Origin: Nymphaea colorata
Lineage: Eukaryota > Streptophyta > Magnoliopsida > Nymphaeales > Nymphaeaceae
Length of the DNA: 64,000 nucleotides
Direction of reading: 5' to 3'
Assembly: GCF_008831285.2 (NCBI RefSeq)
Contig: NC_045143.1
Location: 3,481,503 to 3,545,502 of the forward strand
Made by a program: the position numbers and the translations under genes. The notes under the pieces are model-generated. The model worked only from the letters and a program-made list of their open reading frames with translations. It had not been told where the DNA came from and ran no database searches. Positions 1 through 18,330 of the stretch are shown in pieces. Each line of letters starts with the position of its first letter. The stretch's first letter is position 1.

Positions 1-916
1 ACTATATCCTTGCTTACATGTCATCAGTGAAACTCTGGATAAAATTCACTTCTTCGATGGAAACATCGTTAAAGTTTTTGAGTACTCAACTTTTCCTGAG
101 GCAGCTACTGCAGACTGTAAGATAAATATTTTTTGTTAAAATTAATTATAACACATTAAGTACATCCTTGTTAAATTATGTACAATAAAGTTAGCCTGAT
201 CAAAGGTGTCTGTCATGTCTGCTGCGTGATCTCAGTTTCAAAGTACGCTGGCAATTCTTGACGAAAGAATCCCAAAAATTCATCCATGATAAATTATGTC
301 CAATAAATTAAGCCTGATCAAAGGTGTCTGTCATGTCTGCTGCCTGATCTCAATTTCATAGTATGCTGCTCATTTTTTTATGAAAGAATGCCAAGAACCA
401 AGATGACAAGTCATATTTCATTGTTTTTTGTCTTCTGCCAACACTAATACCTTTTCATCAAATTCTTACATAGCCAGCAGAAACATCCGGCAGATATATA
501 CAGATAAACTGATTGTTTAGTTGACGCTTGACATGCATTATCTTGTTTTGTATTGTAAATTCCTTTCTGCATTTAGAATAATCATAATTTTGTTCACTGA
601 TTAAGCATGGTGTGTGTTGATGATAGTGACCGGGTCTTGGGTTGCGGCTTGGGTCCACTAGACTGACCCAAGAATAGTTATAAATAAGGATAGGGCAGCT
701 GTAATTAGGGCTATCGCTGAAGTTGAAGTGTCTTTCCTCTGGGAGGAAGAAGCCCTAATCAGGGATTAGGACCTGCATGAGTGAGTTTAGGGGTCTTATG
801 AGTGTGCCTTTGTTTTTGTAACAAGCTTTGTTAGCTGGTGGCTAACAGTTGATGTCAACAAAATTTTATTTGTAGGCTATTAATATGTATTCATGTACTT
901 CTGTTTACTTGTGCAG
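1..916 (+). other. Intron (or region upstream) of the truncated aminotransferase gene
   Basis: No exon of the aminotransferase family is recognisable here, in particular none ending in the NTYE sequence expected before the exon at 917. The stretch therefore appears to be intronic. It holds a tandem duplication (171-368). A short open frame runs from the left edge, positions 2-136, without a recognised family. Confidence 0.5.
171..368. repeat. Imperfect tandem duplication, period about 118 bp
   Basis: The block around 174-251 (core cctgatcaaaggtgtctgtc at 195) recurs at 290-368 (same core at 313). The two copies differ by a handful of substitutions. Confidence 0.85.
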
Positions 917-1723
917 GTATTTTATGTATGATGGGCTAAAGCATTCATGTGTGGAAGGCGATCACATTGTCAATCTGTTTTCCTTCTCAAAGGCTTACGG
1001 GATGATGGGGTGGAGGGTTGGATATGTATGTTGTATATTCTTTTGTCAGCAATTTTAAAGATGCCTATATGAAAATGATCGATTGAACCAATGGTATTTG
1101 GATGATCAGAGGTTACCTTGCTGCTGACATTCAGTTCATATATGGCTGGTGGTCACTGTAGGGCCTGTCAATGCACAAATTATAATTGTGATTTTTGAAG
1201 TTATAAAGCTAACGGATTAATTTGTTATATTAATGTGTCTCGTGAATGTTGTTATGCATGCTTGCAGATAGCTTATCCCTCAAGTGCAGAAGGGTTTGGT
1301 GCACAGCTCCTTAAGGTGCAAGACAACATTCCCATCTGTGCATCCATCATCAGCCAGCGGCTTGCTCTCTACTCATTAGAAGCTGGTTCTGAGTGGATAG
1401 CAACCAAGGTCCAAACCCTAGTCAAGCGCCGCAACTTGCTCCGAGATGCTTTATCACCACTAGGTGAGGAGGCCATCAAGGGTGGAGAGGGTGCCATTTA
1501 CTTGTGGGCAAAGCTTCCTGATCACCTATCAGATGATTTCTCTGTTGTTCAATGGCTCGCGAGGCGCCATCTGGTAGTTGTGATACCTGGAAGTGCAAGT
1601 GGTGGTCCAGGACGTATCAGAGTATCCTTTGGGGGGTTGAAAGAAGAAGACTGTGAGACTGCTGCTGGCAGGCTAAAAAAGGGGCTGGAAGAGCTTGTAT
1701 GCCATGGTATGGTCACTGAATAG
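917..1723 (+). CDS. VAS1: Aromatic/methionine aminotransferase ISS1/VAS1-like, C-terminal part (gene truncated by window edge)
   Basis: Two exons are visible, 917-1025 and 1268-1723, joined by a GT-AG intron; the stop codon is at 1721-1723. The first begins mid-codon (G completing a Glu, then YFMYDGLKH), so earlier exons lie upstream of the window or of the intron filling 1-916. The PLP-binding motif SFSKAYGMMGWRVGY is present, with the Schiff-base lysine codon at 990-992. The C-terminal RVSFGG motif holds the arginine that binds the substrate carboxylate in fold-type I aminotransferases. The body (QDNIPICASIISQRLAL, GGEGAIYLWAKLP, VVVIPGSASGGPG) matches the plant ISS1/VAS1 family. Known role of the family: cytosolic transfer of amino groups from methionine or aromatic amino acids to indole-3-pyruvate, which restrains auxin and ethylene synthesis. 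About 188 residues are visible out of roughly 390. The assignment is firm; the missing N-terminus cannot be assessed. Confidence 0.9.
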
Positions 1724-2775
1724 TAAGAGAGGGCAGGAAATGGGCCAACAACTGGTGGCAAATATGGTATGTCCTGAGATGAAGGATCTTTGGTTGATGA
1801 TGGGAAGTGTTGGTTTCCTGTTTCGACTTTGTGCTTTATTTACCTTATGGTCCAACTGACAGTGGCGCAAGTCATCTCATTTAAACTAAATGAAGAGATC
1901 AAATATCCTTCACAAGATTCTTTTTTCCTTTTTCTGTCATAATATCAGATGTTCCTGCATTGCTATGAAAGATGTAAAATCAAAGATGATGCAAAAGAAC
2001 TTGCTGAATTTGGAAATGATCAACTTAGCTGGCTTCTTTATTCATAAAAATAAGTTTCCTGATCAAAGTATACTGCTGTTAGTTCTACATGTTCCGACAA
2101 GTATTACCTTCTGTGGAAATTGCTCTCATATATTGGTTGCTTGCTCAGGCACTAAGAGAAGACACCATTAATACGTAGCTTCTTGTTAATGCCATTTTCT
2201 TGTTTGTTCACATCATTTGATTTGATCCAGATGCTGCTGCCGCAGAGGGCTGAAATCGGAAAATATCTGTGAAAGGTTACTGTGTCAGAATTCTCATGCA
2301 TGGTGTCCCTTGCCTAGCAGTAAATGCTGACTGTGCTCTTTCGCAGGGATTGATCTTTTGTGGGGTGTGATAATGGAAAGAATTTTACCCACTAAATCTA
2401 GCTAGCTTGTGAAGTTTTTACTGATAAAGTCTAGCTACTTTGCCGTTGGTATAAAAATAAAAATAAAAGAAAAGAAAAATCTCCAGGTACTTCCTTCCTT
2501 AGGTGAGGACTTTCAGCCCTGATATCTTACCAATGCTTTTTGCTGCTAGACTATGGCTTCTCATCGCTTTGGATGCCCGATCCGTCATGGTGAGGTCGGC
2601 CCAAAACAGCCCAAAGGATAAGTAAAATTGGGGCTTGGGTTACATTAAATTCGAAAATGTGAAATCTATGGCTATGTTTTCATGATTGGAGGTGTTAGGA
2701 TCTGTCCGTCATAGCTTTCAACCAGGATAGATCCTTTCTTTGAAAGATACGATAGTTACAATAAGAATACGCGAT

Positions 2776-2925
2776 CATTGTTAATCTATGGATATGAAGT
2801 TAGAACAACCTAAACCATGCATCATCAGTCTGTGGATCGAAAATCAGATCGTTGTTAATCTATGGATGTGAAGTTAGGACAACCTAAACCATGCATCATC
2901 AGTTTGTGGGTCTAAAATCAGATGA
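2776..2925. repeat. Imperfect tandem duplication, period 74 bp
   Basis: The unit starting ttgttaatctatgga at 2778 recurs at 2852, and both copies continue through cctaaaccatgcatcatcag. Copies are near-identical with scattered substitutions. Confidence 0.9.
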
Positions 2926-3672
2926 ACAATCATCCTCTTCTATTTGATCCATGAATTTAGTGAAAGAAAGGGAGCTTAATTGGCGTTAAAAACTTGCTCT
3001 TCAGTATAACTATATATTTGAGGAGGATTTTACATAAACCTCAATTCTCAACCCCAAGGTAATCAAACACCCCAAAAGCTCGTCCATTTCTGGATGAGGT
3101 AATCTTTTAAATGTGGTAACTCGCACTTGAATACTAAATAAATTTTGGCATGGTGTTGGAGTATCTTTTGTTTTCCGTTTCTTTGAAGTTGATTATTTTC
3201 CTGCTTGTACATGCTAATTCACTTCCAGAAGCCCAGATAACTAAAAACCAAGAAATGAGTTCGAACTTAATTTGAAAATTTTTACAAAAGTAGTTATCAT
3301 TTTTTTCTCTTTTTTTTTTAACTCGTTATCATGATAGATCGGACGAACGTCAAAAGTGAATTAAGATGACTTTAGATTGCAAGTCATATATATATATATA
3401 TATATAAGAGAGAGAAAGAGAGGGAGAGAGAGTTTTGACGTTGGCGGCATCGCTACTCGCTAGCTCACCAAGTTTCAAAAATCATGGCGCAATTGTCTTC
3501 CTTCTTAAAGTTTTAAGATGCGAAGAATTTAACGCCAGCTTCCCGGGGGCACGTTGCAGGAGGAACGCTGTGGTTCTTCCCTTCTCTTTTCGTGTACGAC
3601 AATAGGAAAGGCTTCTCCCTGATCTCTTCGATCACCCATCGCCGTCTCTTTCCCGGATCCACAAATCGAAAC

Positions 3673-3674
<2 letters not shown>

Positions 3675-3716
<42 letters not shown>
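3675..3716 (+). repeat. CT microsatellite in the katanin 5' leader
   Basis: An uninterrupted TC run of about 20 units ends roughly 60 bp before the katanin ATG. Pyrimidine-rich CT tracts of this kind are common around plant transcription starts and 5' UTRs, so it may contribute to the core promoter or leader. Confidence 0.8.
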
Positions 3717-3719
<3 letters not shown>

Positions 3720-3777
3720 TCGATTATCCAGTTGTATTATTTTCTAGCGAGCAGTAGAGCCATCGATCCATCGGAAA

Positions 3778-12354
<8,577 letters not shown>

Positions 12355-14112
12355 TGGCTCCAAATGTCCTTGTGCTTCTTCAAATTGTACCCCCTCTATT
12401 GTGTAATCTTTGTTCTTAAACTCTTGTATTTCTTGCTCTTGCCCTGGCTTTATTATACATGGAGGATCTCTTGCCCCTCCACAACTGCCATGTATGTTGT
12501 TTTGTATGGCCCTAATTTGACATATCTACTCTTGAGGAAATGAAGTTACATCTAGAAAGTACTCTCACTTCTAATAGTACTCTTTTGTCCTGCTAAAAAG
12601 TTTGTTATACTAATAAATTTGGTTTGCTATGCATTACCTACTATGTTCATGCAGCACAGGCTCACAGCACGGCTAATCAAATCATCTTGATTCTCGGTTC
12701 TCACCCCATACCCAACTTTTGAATTTTGACAATTGGCATCTTGAGTGGAAGTGGGAAACACAAGTCACGCTCAAGCAGACGTGCATATGGTTTCGTGTTA
12801 AGGGTCTTTCTGTTCTACTGGGTCAGCATATAAATCAGACTACCCATGTGTTTTGATCAATCTGTACTTTTGGGGTCCTTACTCCTTTGGCAGTAGAGGC
12901 ACTTTGTGTCTTACAAATCTATCCAAAGCAAGATTAGGGCAGATTCATCAGATATCAGAACTATCGGATCATGATCTTGCTATAATCTTTGTGTCTGATT
13001 CATAGAACCCTCACAGAGGTGTCGTGGAGGACTGAGTACTAACTAAGAATGCAGATCAGGCATTAATGAATGGCTTAGAGTTACTGTGCCCAATTATATG
13101 AGTTATGCTCAGGTGAAAAGAAAAATGATAGATCATACCAAGTTAACCTAACCGCTATGTTCATGCTTAGTTGACTGTTATTGCTCAGTTCAATCTTCGA
13201 TGAGCCGAGCTAAGCTTTTGTTAGAATACAAATGAAAATAGACCGACAAGTGTAAGATTGAAACCCTTGAGGGCCTGCTTGCTAAAACCACGTTTCTTGA
13301 TGCTATTCCATGATAGAAAGCTTGTTTTAGCATCAAAGCAATTTCTTCTGAACACATTTTGATGCTAAAATCGGATTTGTAATGTGGTATAATGCCATCC
13401 AAACAGGTAGCAGGTGTCGGGTGACTGATGAATTTCGGATTATTTAAATTGTCAAGCGGTTCATGTTCCTTGCTGGACCAGTCCTAGCAGATACTGAAAA
13501 AACGCAGACCAAGTTGTTCTTCATGAGTTGGAAGGCGCTGATTTGAAATTGAGTTTGTGAAAAATCGAGTCTGAGTTTTTGGTAGAAATCGTTGTTTTGG
13601 TCATGTAAACCCACATATACAGGTTTTAAAAACTGATTAAAACACTACGTTTCACAAAATATGTTGCCATCCTTAATGCACTCATTCGTCTTTTTAGATA
13701 TTATTTAGTGAAGTAAAAATTTATTATTCAACCTAAAAATGATACTATGACTTCAGTTTCATTCCGAAGACCCTCTGAGAGAGAAATCCGAAAAATTAGA
13801 AAGTATCGGATGTTTCCAGATTTTCCAAGAGAGAGGCCCGTCTCTCCACCCCACCTCTGAAACCAGCAGCGGCGGAGCTAGGTTGGAGAGGATTAATCCC
13901 TTGTACCGCTCCAATCCAAAAGAATCACTAGGACCATCGTCGTTCACAGTTGGTCTCTCTCTCACGCACGCATATTAGGTTCCTGCAGTTTTCATAAGGG
14001 AACAAGTTTTAACTGCAAATTCTCCATCTTGCAGATGCAGGATTAATAACCTCCTTTTCATATGTGAGACTGTTCGTTACCAACTGTGCACAAATAGTTC
14101 GGGGCAAGGAAG
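12355..14112. other. Katanin 3' flank and GPN2 promoter/leader
   Basis: No gene is recognisable on either strand. The last 100 bp before the GPN2 ATG hold two very short upstream reading frames (14035-14046 and 14062-14067). Purine- and pyrimidine-rich tracts occur near 13830-13970. Confidence 0.6.
12612..12617 (+). promoter_or_regulatory. Candidate polyadenylation signal for katanin
   Basis: AATAAA lies about 258 bp after the katanin stop codon. The distance suits a plant 3' UTR, but plant signals are loose, so this is only a candidate. Confidence 0.35.
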
Positions 14113-17100
14113 ATGGTGTTTGGCCAAGTGGTGGTTGGACCTCCTGGTTCAGGCAAGACAACTTACTGCAATGGCATGTCGCAGTTTCTCAAGCTCATTG
14201 GAAGGTGCATCTCATCCTAACCTTTTCTTTTTATGGATTTGCTTCCTTCGAAGTCCAAATTGTAGAAGCTACCAATTGGTATGTTCTGAGCTTTTTTATG
14301 TGTCTTCTTGGTAGCTTTTGATATAGGAGATTTCTGGTTCCACCTCTGGTTTTTGAGGCATATGTGAAAACTGTTAGTTGGGGTATAAATTCAACTCACG
14401 AAGAACCACCTATGAACGGGATAAGTGAATGCAAACGTCGCGTAAGAAATTCTTTAGGAAGTCCAGTTCCAGCAAAGGTTTCCAGACGACCTAGTTTTGT
14501 CTTTGTGTTTTTTCCGTGAGGATGTTTGAATAGGTTCACGGTGAGGGGCATTTGCTTCATCCGATCAAGCGTTTTACTCTCTTATTTTCCATCGTCGGAG
14601 AATCTGAAGTATACAGGACCAAAGATAAGAAGTTATTAACCTCTATAGTATATCTATTACACCCTTTGCATTGCTGTGAAATCTTGCTATCTGTAAGACT
14701 TCATGAACACCCAACTCTACTGTCCAAGATAGGTGCTTAGATGCTCCGTACCAAATTCCTTAGGCACAAAAAAGGCATACGTACATGCATGTGCGCACAA
14801 TTGCATACGTAATGGGAGAAGCTTTGAGAATCTTACTCTGAATGTCTTGACTACTACTAGCTCAAGATTTGCTGATTTCTGAGGTGGCCAGTTCCTGGTT
14901 TATGTAGGGAATAGTGTTCAGATGAATTTGCTGGATATGCTCATTTTATCCAGTTGGTCTTTCATAAGGAGTTGACTACTAAATTTCATATTCTGAAGTT
15001 TTAGAATCATAATCGAGCGTCAACGGTTTTTGGGATTTTACGGTCTGACATGGATCCACTGTGTATCCAATGTGAAATATTTTCTTTGTCGATGTTTGTA
15101 TGTCATTCTCTCTTTACATATTCTAACTGTAATATACATTTTCATTTTACTGACAGAAAAGTTGCTGTGATAAATCTTGATCCTGCTAATGATGCATTGC
15201 CGTATCCTTGTCATTTCACCGAATCAGTGGCCAGTAGGTGCTGACATCGAATCCTATCTGCTAGTTATGGTGGTATTTAGATCTCGTCATTTTAGTTGTG
15301 GATGATGCTTAACAGAATGCACAGATATGAGTGTGCAGTAAACATTGAAGATCTCATAAAATTGAGCGATGTAATGTCTGAACACTCTTTAGGCCCTAAT
15401 GGAGGTCAGTAAGTTCCTTCTAACTCTTTATTCCAATTTAACTACTTTTGTAACATTCTTTAGGCCATAATGGAGGTCAGTAAGTTCCATGTAACTCTTT
15501 ATTTCAATTAACTAATTAGTAGAATCTAATTCATGCTTCTCATATGTCGACCAGGCCTTGTTTACTGCATGGATTACTTGGAAAAAAACATTGACTGGCT
15601 TCAGTCCAAGTTAGAGCCACTTACTGCAAACGGTTAGTTCATTTAAGTTTTTGTCAGCATACTGTGGTTGGTCGAAAGGTCGGAACATCTATGGCAATGA
15701 AATCACTTGATTGTAACTTGAACTCCAATTGTAAATCTGTGACTGAAAATATCTAGTATTAAAACAGGGAAAGAAACTGAAATGGTTGTAGTGTCAAGAA
15801 GATCCATATCTAAAAAGTATTATTTTCTTTGTTTCCCCTGAGTTTTAGTTTGATTTACGCATCCTCGTTGATGATCGAGTTAAATACCAATGAAAAGAAA
15901 ACGCTTTTCTCCTGTGTTTATTTTTTGATATTTTGCTAGGTATATATGTGGCCCTAACCATTGTGTCATTATCTTTGTCTGCAGTTCCAGCACAGACATA
16001 TTATTGTGTTGATTCCTGACTTTTTTTAAATATTTTATTTGCCATGTTTAAATGGCCTGCAGATCACTATCTTCTTTTTGATTTTCCTGGCCAAGTTGAG
16101 TTGTTCTTTCTTCATCAGAATGCGAAGAAGGTTATTAAGAAACTGATGAAGAAGATGGACCTTAGGGTATGGTACTGTCACTCATTTGTGTGTACATGCA
16201 ATATAAACATAAGACATTTTTCAGATTGGAATGCTACACTCCATGGTTATTGTATGCTTACAATGTAAAAGTCAATGTTAGTATCTATATAACTTGTCTA
16301 ACATTATCTCATGTTGTTACTTTGCTGTCTTCCCAACCTTTAATTGAGAAAGTGCTATTTTTCCAGTTGGCTGCCGTGCATCTAGTAGATGCTCACCTCT
16401 GCAGTGACCCTGGTAAATACATTAGTGCTTTGCTTTTATCTCTGTCAACTATGTTGCATTTAGAGCTTCCGCACATCAACGTGTTGTCCAAGATTGATCT
16501 CATTGAGAACTATGGGAAGCTTGGTATGTTCCATTTTTGAGCATTCACCCTATCAATGCTATGTTAAGCACTATTATGACGGAATATGTTTTGACATGTT
16601 GATTATGAAAAAATTTTCAGCATTTAATTTAGACTTCTATACGGATGTACAAGATCTATCATATTTGCAGTATCATCTCGACCAAGATTCTCGATCTGCA
16701 AAATATAGGTATAAATTTCTGTTTACTCCTGTGTGTTTCCTTTCTTATTCAACTTTGTCTAGACTATTGACTTTCTAACAGGAAGCTTACCAAGGAACTA
16801 TGTGAGGTTATAGAAGACTTTGGTATAGTTAATTTCACAACCTTGGATATTCAGGCAAGCTATATCTGCATATTTTCCCTTGAAATTCAACCCCATTTGG
16901 AATTCATGTATAACTTTCCTTTACTAACATGAATGTTATTTTGTCAGGACAAGGAAAGTGTAGGAAATCTTGTAAAGCTGATAGATAAATGTAATGGTTA
17001 TATATTTGCTGGCATTGAAGGGAGTGCTGTTGAATTCAGTAAAATAGCTGTTGGACCACTGGACTGGGACTATTATAGATATCCTTTTCCTTCATGTTTT

Positions 17101-17221
17101 ATATTTCCATAAATATCTTAATCATATCTTGTTTGAAGTATGTTGGTTACTTAACATGCTATTCACAGTTGCAGCGGTCCAGGAAAAATATATGAAGGAT
17201 GACAATGATTTTGATAAGTAA
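14113..17221 (+). CDS. QQT1: GPN-loop GTPase 2 (QQT1-like)
   Basis: Ten exons: 14113-14204, 15157-15201, 15325-15404, 15555-15632, 16063-16166, 16367-16523, 16621-16708, 16782-16854, 16948-17078, 17167-17221. Phases agree throughout and give 300 residues, matching the usual plant length near 298. The P-loop GPPGSGKTT is at residues 9-17. NLDPAND follows at 37-43, and the GPN-loop tripeptide of GLGPNGG-type sequence is G69-P70-N71. [10 protein letters not shown] (switch region) and NVLSKIDLI (guanine-specificity NKxD-like) are encoded by exons 5 and 6. The C-terminus has [14 protein letters not shown]. Family knowledge: GPN2 works with GPN1/GPN3 in RNA polymerase II assembly and nuclear import; Arabidopsis QQT1 is needed for embryo cell-division patterning. 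Introns 2 and 9 look U12-type and intron 8 is GC-AG (separate entries). The exon 3 donor is duplicated. Confidence 0.95.
15202..15324 (+). other. U12-type GT-AG intron (GPN2 intron 2)
   Basis: The donor reads GTATCCTTG, the U12-type 5' splice-site consensus. A branch-site match TGCTTAAC lies at 15306-15313, with the candidate branch adenosine 12-13 nt before the AG, the spacing expected of minor introns. Splicing joins CC|A TAT and restores the conserved LPYEC. Confidence 0.82.
15381..15520. repeat. Tandem duplication of the GPN2 exon 3 end and donor, period 71 bp
   Basis: The block from 15381 (exon 3 end, donor gtcagtaag and proximal intron) recurs from 15452 with a few substitutions. The second copy preserves a potential donor at 15475/15476. 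Using it would add 71 nt and shift the frame. Confidence 0.9.
16855..16947 (+). other. GC-AG intron (GPN2 intron 8)
   Basis: The donor is CAG|GCAAGC. The join makes DIQ|DKESVG, exactly the conserved family sequence, and no GT donor nearby keeps frame. GC-AG is a known minor variant of U2-type introns. Confidence 0.85.
17079..17166 (+). other. U12-type AT-AC intron (GPN2 intron 9)
   Basis: The donor is ATATCCTTTT, the classic U12 AT-AC 5' site. The branch-site match TTACTTAAC is at 17147-17155, about 12 nt before the terminal AC at 17165-17166. Splicing AG|A GTT yields the conserved [10 protein letters not shown] tail. Retention would read into a stop at 17110-17112. Confidence 0.92.
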
Positions 17222-18179
17222 CAGTTGCCCTTCTGAAGGTGTTTCTGATTGCATAGACAACGCAGCAGAGTTATCTGGACCATTTTACATGCCTAGAGAA
17301 CATTTGACTGCCCCTATTTGGTCCACAGATATGTGCTTAGTTGAGATGAGGCGCAAGGTCATTTGGTTTCTGATGCTGGACATGAAGAAATGATGAACAA
17401 AACATGTTCTGTTGCAATACTAGATCCATATCTTCAATCAGTATCTTCAATTTATGTTGTAAGGTATAGGAGGGTACTGTTCATGTGTGCATTAGTGATA
17501 CAGAGATCTAGTCAAGGAATTATGAGAAACTTCGCTTCAAGTGCTTGTTTATTTTCATCATCGTTTTGAATCCCTTATACCTATTGCAAGATCTTTGGTT
17601 CCTGCTCTTGGAATGTATGGAACTGAAACTTTCAGAGTTGTACTGCGATATGTTGCATTTCATAGATAGACAGAACATGGTAGCCCGTTCGCCGATGTTT
17701 GTTTAAATCAAGCGAGACAGACGCTAGTAGAGGCTCCACATACAATGTAGAGCATCCGTCCTTTAGCATTCCACCGTTTTGGCAGAGCACAGGATCCATT
17801 GAATGTGAAGCGTGCAGAACACGAGTTCTGTCATCTTGCCATTTCATGCAACCGCAGGCCCCACCTTACGACAAAATGCATGCGTGTTGATAACATCGAA
17901 CATCTTCAAAGGCCACCGATCTTACCAATTTTTTGGAGGCTGTTTTTACTTTCTTTCATTGATCATTTGTCTTAGCCTCTCGCTCTCAACTCCCCCAGAA
18001 ATTTTTAATGAGGCAGGTCGAATTAAAGTTCTTAAATTTTGATTAGGGTCGAAATATCATTTTTCAAAATTTTTATATAGAACAAGTGGAATTTTTTCAA
18101 ATGTATATATAATTTTTTTTTACAAAAATTGAGGTGAGGCAAGGGTCCAAGCGAGCTCTACTTTGTCTCTGCCTCTGCT

Positions 18180-18330
18180 CCCCCTTCCCGACACACACAC
18201 CAAATGATGAGTAGTGTAATTGGTTAAACCAGATGACATGTAAACTGGTTCGATTCTTGGAGGACGCTATCCTGATAGTATTAAGGAGTGTTGAATCAGG
18301 ATCATGGGCTGCAGCTCGCCCTAATGTGGA
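18180..18330 (+). mobile_element. Possible tRNA-derived SINE fragment
   Basis: An RNA polymerase III A-box match, TAGTGTAATTGG (18212-18223), is followed 25 nt later by a perfect B-box match, GTTCGATTC (18248-18256). The surrounding arms do not fold into a cloverleaf by eye, so this is not a functional tRNA. Boundaries and a 3' tail are not defined. It could also be a degraded tRNA pseudogene or coincidence. Confidence 0.4.

Larger units (their letters stand above)
1724..3777. other. Aminotransferase 3' flank and katanin promoter/5' UTR
   Basis: No gene is recognisable. The proximal part should hold the 3' UTR of the aminotransferase. The middle holds a 74-bp tandem duplication. The distal part holds a TA/GA microsatellite (3387-3432) and a CT tract (about 3675-3716) just upstream of the katanin start, typical of plant 5' UTR and core promoter DNA. 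Confidence 0.6.

Noticed and set aside
17199..17393. Extra coding sequence after the GPN2 stop
   Set aside because: The AT-AC splice gives a stop at 17219-17221 and the expected protein length; the downstream frame is in 3' UTR DNA.
18190..18265. Functional tRNA gene
   Set aside because: The A and B boxes are present but acceptor and T arms do not pair by eye.
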